Source of the DNA: MGBC124762 sp048201935
GTDB lineage: Bacteria > Bacillota > Clostridia > Oscillospirales > Oscillospiraceae
DNA length: 64,000 nt
NCBI GenBank assembly: GCA_048201935.1
Contig: DBFBGR010000015.1
Span: forward strand, 62,001-126,000
Reading direction: 5' to 3'
Shown: positions 51,260 to 59,512 of the stretch, piece by piece
Layout: each line of letters begins with the position of its first letter
Numbering within the stretch: the first letter of the stretch is position 1
The notes under the pieces: model-generated
The model's input: the letters and a program-made list of their open reading frames with translations, nothing else
Told to the model about the DNA's origin: nothing
Database searches by the model: none
Program-made: the position numbers and the translations under genes

Positions 51260-53134
51260 TTACTTGCCCCAGACGGTGGCGCTGGGGGACAGCGGGTTTT
51301 GGTTGGCCCCCAGCCAGAAGAGCTTCACGTTAGGGGTGGCGGGGTCGATCTGGGCCTCTGGGCTGTTGGCGTCCAGCCACTTTATTCCTGTGAATTTCCC
51401 CGTGCTGTCATAGCAGGCCACCAGGATCTTCTCCTCCGGGGCCAAATTGGTGGTATCCACGATGACCGCGCCAGTCTCGGCCACGGACCAGAAGACACTC
51501 TTGTCCTCCGGGCCGGTCAGCGTGCCGGTCTGGGGCGGCTTGCCGGCCACAAAGGGGATCTGGGGTATGTGCGCTCCGATGATGGACGTTCCTGGGCGGC
51601 GGCAGTACTGCTCCACGTAGGAACCAGCCTCGCCGTACACGGTCAATTTTTTACTAATGTTTCCGTAGCTGATCCCCAACGCCCATCCATCGATGGTAGT
51701 CACGCTGGCCGGGACATAGAGCTGGCGCAGGTTTTCACAGCCCCAAAACACACAACTTCCAATGCTGGTCACACTGTCAGGGATGACCATGCTGATCAGA
51801 CTGCGGCAATCTGAAAATGTACTGCTTTCAATGCTGGTCACGCTGCCGGGGATGGTCACGCTGACCAAAGCAGAGCAGTAAGCGAACGCGCCAGCCCCAA
51901 TGGAGGTCACACTGTCTGGGATGGTAATGCGGGTCAGACTGAAACAGCGATCAAACGCGTGCTCTCCAATGCTGATTACGCTGTCAGGGATATTGATGCT
52001 GGTCAAGTTTTCACAGCCAAGGAATGTCTCGTTTTCAATGGTGGTCACACCATCAGGGATGGTAAAGCTGGTCAAGCCGGAGCAGTAAACGAACGCACTA
52101 TCACCCATGCGGGTCACACCATTCGGAACGGTCACGCTGGTCAGGCTCCTGCAGTTGGCAAACGCGCCAGCCCCGATGGCGGACACGGTCTCGGGGACGG
52201 CCACATCGCCGCCCTCACCCTGATAAGCCAGCAAAATGCCGTTCACCGTCCAAAATTCGTCCTTCTGACTGGCCCGCCATGGGGTATTCCCAAAGGCCCC
52301 GCCCGCAAGCTCAGTCACGCTGGTGGGAATGGTGACGTTGGCCAGGCTGGTGCAGTCTTGAAACATCCAACGTCCAACACAGGTCAAGCCCTCTTCAAAG
52401 ACCACATCGGTCAGGCCGGTGCATTCCCAAAACGCATAATCGTCTATGCTGGTCAAGCTGTTGGGAATGGTCACGCTGGTCAGGCCCTTGCAACTGGCAA
52501 ACGCTTCGCGTCCAAGGGTGGTCACACTGTCGGGGATAGTCAACCCGGTCAGGCCGGTGCAGACGTAGAACGCCTCCTCCCCGATACTAGTCACACTATC
52601 CGGGATGGTCACCTCGGTCAAGCCGGCGCAGTTGGAAAACGCACTGGGCCCAATGACGGTCACGCCGTCAGGGATGATATAGTCGCCCTCCTTCCCCTCG
52701 GGGCATCTCAGCAGTTCGGTTTTCTCCTTATTGAACAGCACGCCGTCCTGGGAAGCATAGTGCCGGCTGTTCTCCGAGACAGAAATGTCGGTCAGACTGG
52801 TACAGCCGTGAAATGCGGTTTTGTCTATGCTGCTTACGCTGGCAGAGATGACCACGCTGGTCAGGCTTTTGCAGTTGGAAAACGCCAGGAGCTCAATGTC
52901 GGTCACCCCATCGGGAATGACTACACTGGTCAGGCTTTTGCAGCCGGAAAACGCATTGTACTTAATGATGGTCACCCCGTCGGGAATGACCACGTCGCCG
53001 CCGGGGCCGTTGTAGCTGAACAGTTCGCCATTTGTACCAATCACAAAATCGCTGTCGGTGGCGGTGGCGGTCACCGGCAGCAGAGTTGCCACCATAACGA
53101 CCACCAGAAGCGCGGCCAAGAGTCTCTTCTTCAT
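51260..53134 (-). CDS. Secreted BspA-type leucine-rich repeat protein with C-terminal shared module
   Basis: A 624-residue exported protein: signal peptide about 1-26, then about 18 repeats of 23 residues of the BspA (LRR_5) type, each with the pattern F-x-x-C-x-x-LTSVxIPxSVTSI. Two places are less regular (about 125-155 and 290-320). A module of about 88 residues (537-624) starting TGTLTG and ending PLSPSATVWGK closely resembles the end of the protein at 62116-64000. No LPXTG or SLH motif is seen. Surface BspA-like proteins often bind host or bacterial partners. Its mRNA leader has the two-hairpin element at 53159-53197. Confidence 0.88.
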   Translation of the reverse strand: MKKRLLAALLVVVMVATLLPVTATATDSDFVIGTNGELFSYNGPGGDVVIPDGVTIIKYNAFSGCKSLTSVVIPDGVTDIELLAFSNCKSLTSVVISASVSSIDKTAFHGCTSLTDISVSENSRHYASQDGVLFNKEKTELLRCPEGKEGDYIIPDGVTVIGPSAFSNCAGLTEVTIPDSVTSIGEEAFYVCTGLTGLTIPDSVTTLGREAFASCKGLTSVTIPNSLTSIDDYAFWECTGLTDVVFEEGLTCVGRWMFQDCTSLANVTIPTSVTELAGGAFGNTPWRASQKDEFWTVNGILLAYQGEGGDVAVPETVSAIGAGAFANCRSLTSVTVPNGVTRMGDSAFVYCSGLTSFTIPDGVTTIENETFLGCENLTSINIPDSVISIGEHAFDRCFSLTRITIPDSVTSIGAGAFAYCSALVSVTIPGSVTSIESSTFSDCRSLISMVIPDSVTSIGSCVFWGCENLRQLYVPASVTTIDGWALGISYGNISKKLTVYGEAGSYVEQYCRRPGTSIIGAHIPQIPFVAGKPPQTGTLTGPEDKSVFWSVAETGAVIVDTTNLAPEEKILVACYDSTGKFTGIKWLDANSPEAQIDPATPNVKLFWLGANQNPLSPSATVWGK

Positions 53135-53158
53135 GCTCTCTCCTCCTCAAAACATCTT

Positions 53159-53197
53159 ATTTGCCCCGATGGGGCAAATAGAAGGCGTACGCCTTCT
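53159..53197 (-). promoter_or_regulatory. Two-hairpin 5' leader element, copy 1
   Basis: On the minus strand hairpin A is AGAAGGCGTACGCCTTCT (53197-53180; 7-bp stem, GUAC loop) and starts at the predicted first base of the mRNA. Hairpin B (53179-53159) has stem ATTTGCCCC/GGGGCAAAT and loop ATC. The leader ends with a GGAGG ribosome site and the start codon 25 bases on. The same layout is found at 56625-56663. Confidence 0.7.
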
Positions 53198-53203
53198 GCG
53201 TTC

Positions 53204-53232
53204 ATTATAGTCTCATAAGGAGGAAAAAGCAA
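53204..53232 (-). promoter_or_regulatory. Promoter of the first LRR gene
   Basis: Minus strand: TTGCTT (53232-53227), 17-base spacer, TATAAT (53209-53204), 6 bases before hairpin A. Confidence 0.85.
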
Positions 53233-53239
53233 GCCTTTT

Positions 53240-53671
53240 CTAACTATTCTGCCAGTCGGCAGGGTAGGTGACGTAGACGTAGCGGGCCTTGTCGGGAGAG
53301 GTGAAGGAAATAGAGCTGCCCTTGGGGATATAGAAAACATCCCCCGCGTGGCCGGTATAGGTCCGCCCGCCCACCTTGATCTCCAACGTGCCGCTGAGGA
53401 CGATGTCGTACTCGTCGTAGCTCAGGGTCCAGGGGAAGGCGGTCTTTTCCACCTCCATGACCCCGGCGGCCATGCGGGGGGCCTCTTCCAGCGTGGTCAC
53501 GTCCTTGACCCGCACGTCGCTTCGGCCCTCAAAGCCCTCGCAGCGCACGGTGTCGGTGTGGACCAGCAGCACGCCGGAGGGGTCCACCTCCTTACGAAAA
53601 TCCCCTCTCTGGCCCAGCTGGCGCAGAATTTGCTCCACGATGGGCCGCAAAGTTTCCTCCGTCCAGGTCAT
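53240..53671 (-). CDS. eutQ: EutQ-like cupin protein
   Basis: A 143-residue protein with an N-terminal helix (about 1-20: EETLRPIVEQILRQLGQ) and a cupin domain (about 55-135) with FPWTLSYDEYDIVLSGTLEI (quoted as in EutQ), GDVFYIPKGSSISF and YVYVTYP. The pattern is that of the C-terminal domain of EutQ, reported as an acetate kinase-like or organising factor in ethanolamine microcompartments. It lies 1 base after eutH, so the two form an operon. No other eut gene is seen nearby. Confidence 0.8.
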   Translation of the reverse strand: MTWTEETLRPIVEQILRQLGQRGDFRKEVDPSGVLLVHTDTVRCEGFEGRSDVRVKDVTTLEEAPRMAAGVMEVEKTAFPWTLSYDEYDIVLSGTLEIKVGGRTYTGHAGDVFYIPKGSSISFTSPDKARYVYVTYPADWQNS

Positions 53672-53672
53672 G

Positions 53673-54899
53673 TCACACGCCTCCCTTCTGGTGGAGCTTT
53701 TCCAGCAGCTTGGGCGACAGCCATGCGCACAGCGCCAGCGCCGTCACGCCCGCCACCAGCTTACCCAGGATCATGGGGAAGATCATATCGGGGTTGACCC
53801 CGGCGGTGAAGCCCAGGTGGTCGCCGAAGACAAAGGAGGCGGACACGGCGAAGGCCACGTTCAGCAGCTTGCCCTTCTCGTTCATCTCGCCGAAGAGGTT
53901 GAACATGGCGATGTTGTTGGCCAGCGTCGCCACCAGACCCGCCGAGCCCTTGTCGTTCATGCCCAGGGCCCGGCCCGCCCGGCCAAGGGCCCTGCCGAAG
54001 GTGCGGGTGATCCACTTGACCATAGGGAAGGCGCCGATGAGGACCACGGCGATCTGGCCGCAGACCAACAGGCCCTCCTCCAACGGCACCAGGTCGTCGG
54101 GCCCCTCGGCCTCCACCATGAGGTTAAAGAGCGGAAAGTGGATGCCCGTCTGGTACTGGAAGACGGCGATGGCGGTGAAGATGGTGATGAGGGCGGTGAC
54201 CCCCGCGCCGAATTTGCTGAAGCCCGCAATCATCTTGGCCGGGGCGAACCAAAGACCCAGGACGATGAGCCCGGCGATGAGGATGACGGGGATGAGGTTT
54301 CGCAAAATGGCGAGAATGTCCATGGGGTAGGGCGTCATGGCCATAGCGAGACCGCCGGCGATACAACCAAGGGGGACAGTGATAAGCCCGGCCAGAGTAC
54401 CCGCGCCTAAATAGGGGCGGTCCTTGGGGTCGATGATGGACAGGGCCACGGGGATGGTGAAGACCAGTGTAGCGCCCATCATGGTGCCCAGGATGAGGCC
54501 GGAGAAGTTGGCGGCGGATTCGGTCTCCGAGAGCTGTTGGGCCAAGGGGTAGCCGCCCATGTCGCAGGCCAGCAGGGTCCCGGCGAACATGCCGCCGTCG
54601 GCGCCCAGGAAGCGGTAAACGGGGACGATGACGGGCTCCAAAAGGGCCGCCAGCACCGGCGCGGCGGCCACCACCCCCGCCATAGCGATGGCCAGGGGGC
54701 CCATAGCCCGAAAGCCCTCGTCAAACTCCTGGCCGTAGCCCAGCTTGTTGCCCCGAAGCTTGTCGATGGCCCCCACGATCATAAAGATCATCATAATGAA
54801 GATGATGACCGAGTTGATGCTCAGCCCGGACACCCAGGCGCGCAGACTGTCGGTGAACACCTCTACGTCGCTGAGCCTGGCCCAAAGATCGGCAAACAT
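53673..54899 (-). CDS. eutH: EutH-type ethanolamine permease
   Basis: A 408-residue membrane protein with about ten or eleven hydrophobic segments. Family features: SINSVIIFIMMIFMIVGAIDK at the start (in part), GTLLACDMGGYPLAQQLS, GTMMGATLVFTIPVAL and NNIAMFNLFGEMNEKGKLLN. The start is ATG 54899, with a GGGGAGAGG-type ribosome site. A TATAAT box on the minus strand (54958-54953) just after the LRR terminator is its probable -10, but no good -35 is visible. It is likely an ethanolamine uptake protein. Confidence 0.9.
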   Translation of the reverse strand: MFADLWARLSDVEVFTDSLRAWVSGLSINSVIIFIMMIFMIVGAIDKLRGNKLGYGQEFDEGFRAMGPLAIAMAGVVAAAPVLAALLEPVIVPVYRFLGADGGMFAGTLLACDMGGYPLAQQLSETESAANFSGLILGTMMGATLVFTIPVALSIIDPKDRPYLGAGTLAGLITVPLGCIAGGLAMAMTPYPMDILAILRNLIPVILIAGLIVLGLWFAPAKMIAGFSKFGAGVTALITIFTAIAVFQYQTGIHFPLFNLMVEAEGPDDLVPLEEGLLVCGQIAVVLIGAFPMVKWITRTFGRALGRAGRALGMNDKGSAGLVATLANNIAMFNLFGEMNEKGKLLNVAFAVSASFVFGDHLGFTAGVNPDMIFPMILGKLVAGVTALALCAWLSPKLLEKLHQKGGV

Positions 54900-54961
54900 A
54901 GCCTCTCCCCTTTCCATTTCTTTCAAGGGCTAGTTTGGCCTGGGCTGGGAGGATTATACAT

Positions 54962-54990
54962 AAAACGGGGCCGCCCGTAGGCGGCCCCGT
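54962..54990 (-). terminator. Terminator of the second LRR gene
   Basis: ACGGGGCCGCC (54965-54975) pairs with 54980-54990 across CGTA; on the minus strand TTTTA follows. Confidence 0.75.
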
Positions 54991-55002
54991 CCGACGCTTG
55001 CC

Positions 55003-56598
55003 TTATTTCGTCTCGACGAAAATGCCCCGGTCGGCGGTCCAGTCGACTTTGAAGCCCAGGGCCGCGCCCAGGTCGCGGAGCTTGAAGTAGGTGTAGCCGT
55101 TGCCCTCGGCGTCCGTCAAGAGAAGGCTCTGCATAGCCTCGCTGCTACCGTTGAGCGAAACAGAGCTAATCCCCGCGCTGGTATAGGTCCGGTCCCCGGA
55201 GTAAGGAGTCTTCATCTCCGAGCCGTTGGGGGTGTAGGCCGTGCCGGTAGTAATGCTCACCTGGCCGTCCCAGCCCACCTCAAACTGAGCGGAGGTGCCG
55301 TTCAGAACATAGGCCACGTCCCGGAGCTTGACATAGTTGGTATCGTTGCCGTTGGCGTCCTTCAGAGCGTAGCACTGGAACTCCACGGGAACGCCATCTA
55401 TATCCACCATCTGGGTGGAGGTGTAGGCGGTGTTCGGGATAATTGGAACAGTCGGCTCTACGACTGGAGCCGGACCCGCCACAAAGGGAATTTTATTCTC
55501 CTTAGCATAGGTCTCCGCATAGCTCCCCACTACGCCGTAGATGGTCAGGTTGGGGCAATTCTCGAATGCACTGTCCCCAATTTCGGTCACACTGTCGGGG
55601 ATGGTCACGCCGGTCAGGCCGGTGCAGCCCCGGAACGCCTCGCCCCCAATGCTGGTCACACTATCCGGGATGGTCACACTGGTCAGACTGTCGCAATTTG
55701 AAAACGTACCCCACTCAATTTTGGTCACGCTATCGGGAATAGTCACGCCAGTCAAGCTTTCACACGAAGAAAATGCACGGTTCCCAATCTCGGTCACCTC
55801 GTTGCCGATGGTCACACTAGTGAGGTCGTGGCAACCAGCAAAGGCACTTTCCCCAATTCTGGTCACGCTGTCTGGAATGATTATACTGGCCGCCAGACTG
55901 CCACGCCAAGCAAATGCACTGTCCCCAATCTCGGTCACGCTGGCGGGGATGACCACGTCCCTGTCGGATCCAATGTATCCGCTCAACACGCCGTACTTTG
56001 TGATGGAGAAACCAGGAAAGGCCGGGGCGGGCATACTGGCCACAAAGGGAATGCCGTATTTCTTGGCGTACTGTTCCGCACAGCTCCCTACCGCACCGTA
56101 AATGGTCAAATCGGGGCAATCCTCGAACGCATCGGAATCGATCTGTCCAACACTGTCCGGGATGGTCACACTGGTCAGGCTTTTACACCCATGGAATGTC
56201 GTCGCCCTAATTTTAGGCACGCCGTTGCCGATGGTCACGTTGGTCAGGCTAGTACATCCAGAGAACGCATACACACCAATTTCGCTTACGCTATCAGGAA
56301 TAATCACACTGGTCAGGCCAGTGCACCCAGCGAACGCAGTACGCCATATCACTGTCACACTGTCGGGGATGGTCACACTGGTCAGCCTCTTGCAGCCTTG
56401 AAACGCACCTACAAGAAGCTCAGGGTGACCGATTTGAGTCACGCTGTCAGGGATGATCACGTCCCCGCCAGGGCCGCTATATGAATACAATATGCCATCT
56501 TCAGAAATATTGAAGTCGCTATCCATCGCCAGCGCCGGAACCGCCAGGGTCACACAGGCCATCGCCACCAACAGCAGACTCAAGATTTTCTTTTTCAT
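55003..56598 (-). CDS. Secreted BspA-type leucine-rich repeat protein with C-terminal stalk-like domain
   Basis: A 531-residue exported protein: signal peptide about 1-24, then 23-residue BspA repeats in two blocks (about 50-170 and 225-370). Each block ends in a DUF-like cap with TIYG-VGS-AE-YAK and IPFV. The C-terminal 130 residues (about 400-531) form a different domain with two copies of YVKLRDVAYVL / YFKLRDLGAALGFKVDW, resembling the copper-amine-oxidase N-terminal-like stalk domain. Its mRNA leader has the same two hairpins as the other LRR gene. It shares repeats with that gene, yet ends in a different anchor-like part. Confidence 0.87.
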   Translation of the reverse strand: MKKKILSLLLVAMACVTLAVPALAMDSDFNISEDGILYSYSGPGGDVIIPDSVTQIGHPELLVGAFQGCKRLTSVTIPDSVTVIWRTAFAGCTGLTSVIIPDSVSEIGVYAFSGCTSLTNVTIGNGVPKIRATTFHGCKSLTSVTIPDSVGQIDSDAFEDCPDLTIYGAVGSCAEQYAKKYGIPFVASMPAPAFPGFSITKYGVLSGYIGSDRDVVIPASVTEIGDSAFAWRGSLAASIIIPDSVTRIGESAFAGCHDLTSVTIGNEVTEIGNRAFSSCESLTGVTIPDSVTKIEWGTFSNCDSLTSVTIPDSVTSIGGEAFRGCTGLTGVTIPDSVTEIGDSAFENCPNLTIYGVVGSYAETYAKENKIPFVAGPAPVVEPTVPIIPNTAYTSTQMVDIDGVPVEFQCYALKDANGNDTNYVKLRDVAYVLNGTSAQFEVGWDGQVSITTGTAYTPNGSEMKTPYSGDRTYTSAGISSVSLNGSSEAMQSLLLTDAEGNGYTYFKLRDLGAALGFKVDWTADRGIFVETK

Positions 56599-56624
56599 CG
56601 TATCTTCTCCTTTAATATCTTCTT

Positions 56625-56663
56625 ATTTGCCCCATTGGGGCAAATAGACGCAGTACTGCGTCT
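56625..56663 (-). promoter_or_regulatory. Two-hairpin 5' leader element, copy 2
   Basis: Minus strand hairpin A is AGACGCAGTACTGCGTCT (56663-56646; 7-bp stem, GUAC loop) and hairpin B (56645-56625) has stem ATTTGCCCC/GGGGCAAAT with loop AAT. Four stem pairs of hairpin A differ from copy 1 with both strands changed, so pairing is kept. Spacing to the -10 box (6 bases) and to the ATG (26 bases; 24 in copy 1) is nearly the same. Confidence 0.7.
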
Positions 56664-56669
56664 GGAGCT

Positions 56670-56698
56670 ATTATACCTTACCTTGGAAAAAATTGCAA
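56670..56698 (-). promoter_or_regulatory. Promoter of the second LRR gene
   Basis: Minus strand: TTGCAA (56698-56693), 17-base spacer, TATAAT (56675-56670), immediately after the stop codon of the Crp-family gene. Confidence 0.87.
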
Positions 56699-56700
56699 GT

Positions 56701-57309
56701 CTAGTCTCCCGCGGCCAGCTTTTCCAGTTCCCGGGGGCGAGTGACCGCCACCGCGCCGTAGCGGGTCTCTACCCAGCCCAGCTTTGACCATTTGCGCAAA
56801 ATGCGGGCTACGGTGACCCGGGTGACGCCGACGTGAAAGCCCAGCTCCTCCTGGGTGATGGCTACCGTGCCCTCGCCGTCCATCTCCCGGAGCAGCTGGG
56901 CGGCCAGACGGGTCTCGGCGCTTTGGAAGGAGAGGTCGTTGACCTGGCGGGAGAGCTGGCCCACGGTGGCGGCCAGGTGGCGGAGCATGGGGACGGCAAG
57001 GCCGGGGCTGTGGGCCAGGACCCGCTCTAAGTCTTGCCAGGTCACCGCCACCGCCCGGCACTCGCTCACCGCCGCCGCCGAGGACACCCGGGGACAGCCG
57101 TCGAAGAAGGATGCCTCTCCCATCAAGCTGCCGCCCCGGTGGAGGGTCAGCACCCGCTCCTCCCCCTCGGGGGAGGTCAGAAAGCTCCGGGCCGTGCCCG
57201 AGACCAGATAGTAAAACTCGGCGGGCTCGGCCCCCTGCAGATAGATTATCTGGCCCGGGGCGTAGACCCGGGGCGTTTTTCCCTGGGCCAGGGGCTGCCA
57301 AAGAGACAT
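56701..57309 (-). CDS. Crp/Fnr family transcriptional regulator
   Basis: A 202-residue regulator. The ATG at 57309 has GAGGAAGTGA upstream; a longer frame through the leuC promoter is rejected. The cyclic-nucleotide-binding-like domain (about 10-115: YAPGQIIYLQGAEPAEFYYLVSG in part, GGSLMGEASFFDG) is followed by a Crp-type helix-turn-helix (about 150-185: ITQEELGFHVGVTRVTVARIL). No Cys pattern for an FNR iron-sulfur cluster is seen. It is divergent from leuC, so it may control the leu operon, itself or both. Confidence 0.9.
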   Translation of the reverse strand: MSLWQPLAQGKTPRVYAPGQIIYLQGAEPAEFYYLVSGTARSFLTSPEGEERVLTLHRGGSLMGEASFFDGCPRVSSAAAVSECRAVAVTWQDLERVLAHSPGLAVPMLRHLAATVGQLSRQVNDLSFQSAETRLAAQLLREMDGEGTVAITQEELGFHVGVTRVTVARILRKWSKLGWVETRYGAVAVTRPRELEKLAAGD

Positions 57310-57330
57310 TTTTATCACTTCCTCTCCGCT

Positions 57331-57360
57331 ATTGTAACACACGCTACATTCTTTTGGCAA
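57331..57360 (-). promoter_or_regulatory. Promoter of the Crp-family gene with an overlapping palindrome
   Basis: Minus strand: TTGCCA (57360-57355), 18-base spacer, TACAAT (57336-57331). A TGTA-N8-TACA palindrome at 57333-57348 overlaps the -10 box and may be an autoregulatory site. Confidence 0.6.
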
Positions 57361-57406
57361 GGGCTCTGTCATACTAGAGCCAACCAAGAAAAAGGAGGGC
57401 AAATTT

Positions 57407-58666
57407 ATGGGCATGACCATGACCCAAAAGATCCTGGCCCGGGCGGCGGGGCTCCCCAGCGTCCAGGCCGGGCAGCTCATCGAGGGCGACCTCTCGCTGG
57501 TGCTGGGCAACGACATCACCGCTCCCGTTGCCATCACCGAGTTTGAAAAGGCGGGGCTGACGAAGGTCTTCGACAAGGACAAGATCGCCATCGTCCTGGA
57601 CCACTCCACCCCCTGCAAGGACATCAAGTCGGCCAAGCTCTGCGCCCAGGCCCGGGACTTTGCCAAGCGCCACGCCATCACCCACTTTTACGATGTAGGC
57701 CAGGTGGGCGTGGAGCACGCGCTGATCCCGGAGAAGGGCCTGGCCATCCCCGGGGACGTGATCATCGGTGCGGACTCCCACACCTGTACTTACGGCGCGC
57801 TGGGGGCCTTCTCCACCGGGGTGGGCTCCACCGACATGGCCGCGGGCATGGCAACGGGCAAGGCTTGGTTCAAGGTCCCCGCCGCCATCCGTGTGGAGCT
57901 GACCGGCGCGCTGCCGCAGCATGTGTCGGGCAAGGACCTCATCTTGCACCTCATCGGCATGATCGGCGTGGACGGCGCTTTGTACCAGTCTCTGGAGTTC
58001 GTGGGCGACGGCGTGGCCGCCCTGGAGATGGACGACCGCTTCACCATCTGCAACATGGCCATCGAGGCCGGCGGCAAAAACGGCATCTTCCCTGTGGACG
58101 ACAAGACCGCAGCCTATCTCAAGGGCCGGACGGACCGGACCTGGACGGCCTTCGCGCCCGACGAGGACGCAGAGTATGTCCAGACGGTGTCCATCGACCT
58201 CTCCAAGCTGGAGCCCACGGTGTCCCTGCCCCATCTGCCCTCCAACACCAAGACGGTCTCCGAAGTGGCCGGGACCCCCATCCAGCAGGTGGTCATCGGC
58301 TCGTGCACCAACGGCCGCATCAAGGACCTGCGGGAGGCGGCGGCCATCCTCAAGGGTAGGAAAGTGGCGGACGGTGTGCGCTGCATCGTCATCCCCGCCA
58401 CCCAGGAGATCGTGAAGCAGTGCCTGGCCGAGGGCCTGGCCGACATCTTCCTGGACGCGGGCTGCGCCTTCTCCACCCCCACCTGCGGGCCCTGCCTGGG
58501 CGGGCACATGGGTGTGCTGGCGCCCGGCGAGCGGTGCGTCTCCACCACCAACCGCAATTTTGTGGGCCGCATGGGCGATACCAGTTCTGAGGTCATCCTG
58601 GCCAGCCCCGCCGTGGCGGCGGCCAGCGCCATTGCCGGGGTCATCGCCGACCCCCGGACCATGTAA
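57407..58666 (+). CDS. leuC: 3-isopropylmalate dehydratase large subunit
   Basis: A 419-residue aconitase-family subunit of the short (archaeal/clostridial) type. The iron-sulfur ligands are in GSCTNGR (about residue 302) and CAFSTPTCGPCLGGH (about 352-366). IIGADSHTCTYGALGAFSTGVGSTD is the substrate-binding region (in part GADSHTCTYGALGAF). It converts 2-isopropylmalate to 3-isopropylmalate with LeuD in leucine synthesis. AAAGGAGG lies before the ATG. HacA-type use cannot be excluded from sequence alone, but leuB in the same operon supports leucine synthesis. Confidence 0.93.
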   Translation: MGMTMTQKILARAAGLPSVQAGQLIEGDLSLVLGNDITAPVAITEFEKAGLTKVFDKDKIAIVLDHSTPCKDIKSAKLCAQARDFAKRHAITHFYDVGQVGVEHALIPEKGLAIPGDVIIGADSHTCTYGALGAFSTGVGSTDMAAGMATGKAWFKVPAAIRVELTGALPQHVSGKDLILHLIGMIGVDGALYQSLEFVGDGVAALEMDDRFTICNMAIEAGGKNGIFPVDDKTAAYLKGRTDRTWTAFAPDEDAEYVQTVSIDLSKLEPTVSLPHLPSNTKTVSEVAGTPIQQVVIGSCTNGRIKDLREAAAILKGRKVADGVRCIVIPATQEIVKQCLAEGLADIFLDAGCAFSTPTCGPCLGGHMGVLAPGERCVSTTNRNFVGRMGDTSSEVILASPAVAAASAIAGVIADPRTM

Positions 58667-58682
58667 AGGAGGGACAGTAGCC

Positions 58683-59168
58683 ATGAAGATCTATAAGTAC
58701 GGCGACAACGTGGACACCGACGTGATCATCCCCGCCCGGCACCTCAATGATCCCGACCCCAAGGCCCTGGCCTCCCACTGCATGGAGGACATCGACGCGG
58801 ACTTTGCCAAGACGGTGGAACAAGGCGACATCGTGATAGGCGGGGCCAACTTCGGCTGCGGCTCCAGCCGGGAGCACGCCCCGCTGTCCATCAAGGCCAG
58901 CGGCGTTCGTTGCGTCATCGCCAAGAGCTTCGCCCGCATCTTCTACCGAAACGCCATCAACATCGGCCTGCCCATTCTGGAGTGCCCCGCCGCCGTGGAG
59001 GGCATCTCCGTTGGCGACAGCGTCAGCGTGGACTTCGCCAGCGGCGTCATCGTCAACGAGACCACCGGCCAGCGGTTCCAGGCCGCGCCCTTCCCGGCGT
59101 TTATCGAGGGCATCATCCAAAGCGGCGGGCTGCTGGCCTCCCTCAAGGCCCGTGGCATGGCCCGGTAA
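58683..59168 (+). CDS. leuD: 3-isopropylmalate dehydratase small subunit
   Basis: A 161-residue swivel-domain subunit starting 16 bases after leuC. It has DNVDTDVIIPARHLN, GANFGCGSSREHAP and the helix IAKSFARIFYRNAINIGLP. The length and motifs match the short LeuD that pairs with this LeuC type. An upstream frame to 58512 overlaps leuC and is rejected. GGAGG precedes the ATG. Confidence 0.93.
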   Translation: MKIYKYGDNVDTDVIIPARHLNDPDPKALASHCMEDIDADFAKTVEQGDIVIGGANFGCGSSREHAPLSIKASGVRCVIAKSFARIFYRNAINIGLPILECPAAVEGISVGDSVSVDFASGVIVNETTGQRFQAAPFPAFIEGIIQSGGLLASLKARGMAR

Positions 59169-59181
59169 GGAGGAATGAATT

Positions 59182-59499
59182 ATGTCAACCAGCAAGGAAT
59201 ACATGGACTTCATCCTGGAGCAGTCCCCTGCCGGCACCCGCTGCCGGGCCATGATGGGGGAATACGTGCTCTACTTTAACGACAAAGTCATCGGCGGGGT
59301 GTATGACGAGCGGCTGCTGGTCAAGCCGGTGGAGGCCGCCGTGGCCATGACCAAAAGCCCCCGCTTTGAGATCCCCTACCCCGGGGCCAAGGAGATGCTG
59401 GCGGTGGACGATGTGGACGACCGGGAGTTTTTGGCCGCCCTCTACGCCGCACTCTATGAGGCCCTCCCCGCCCCCAAGCCCAAGAAGCCGAAAAAGTAA
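59182..59499 (+). CDS. TfoX N-terminal domain protein
   Basis: A 105-residue protein with the TfoX_N fold: RCRAMMGEYVLYFNDKVIGGVYDERLLVKPVEAAVAM (in part GEYVLYFNDKVIGGVYD) and RFEIPYPGAKEMLAVDDVDD. It lies inside the leu operon between leuD and leuB, with AGGAGG before its ATG and 13 bases after leuD. A Pro/Lys tail ends it. TfoX proteins regulate competence in some Proteobacteria, but stand-alone N-terminal domains in Firmicutes have no assigned role. Confidence 0.8.
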   Translation: MSTSKEYMDFILEQSPAGTRCRAMMGEYVLYFNDKVIGGVYDERLLVKPVEAAVAMTKSPRFEIPYPGAKEMLAVDDVDDREFLAALYAALYEALPAPKPKKPKK

Positions 59500-59512
59500 G
59501 GAGTGTTTTGCA

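Noticed and set aside
51720..52980. Regular repeats that could be mistaken for a CRISPR array or satellite
   Set aside because: The period is 69 bases (23 codons), in frame, and encodes BspA-type leucine-rich repeats; there are no identical repeats with unique spacers. The same applies to 55540-56460.
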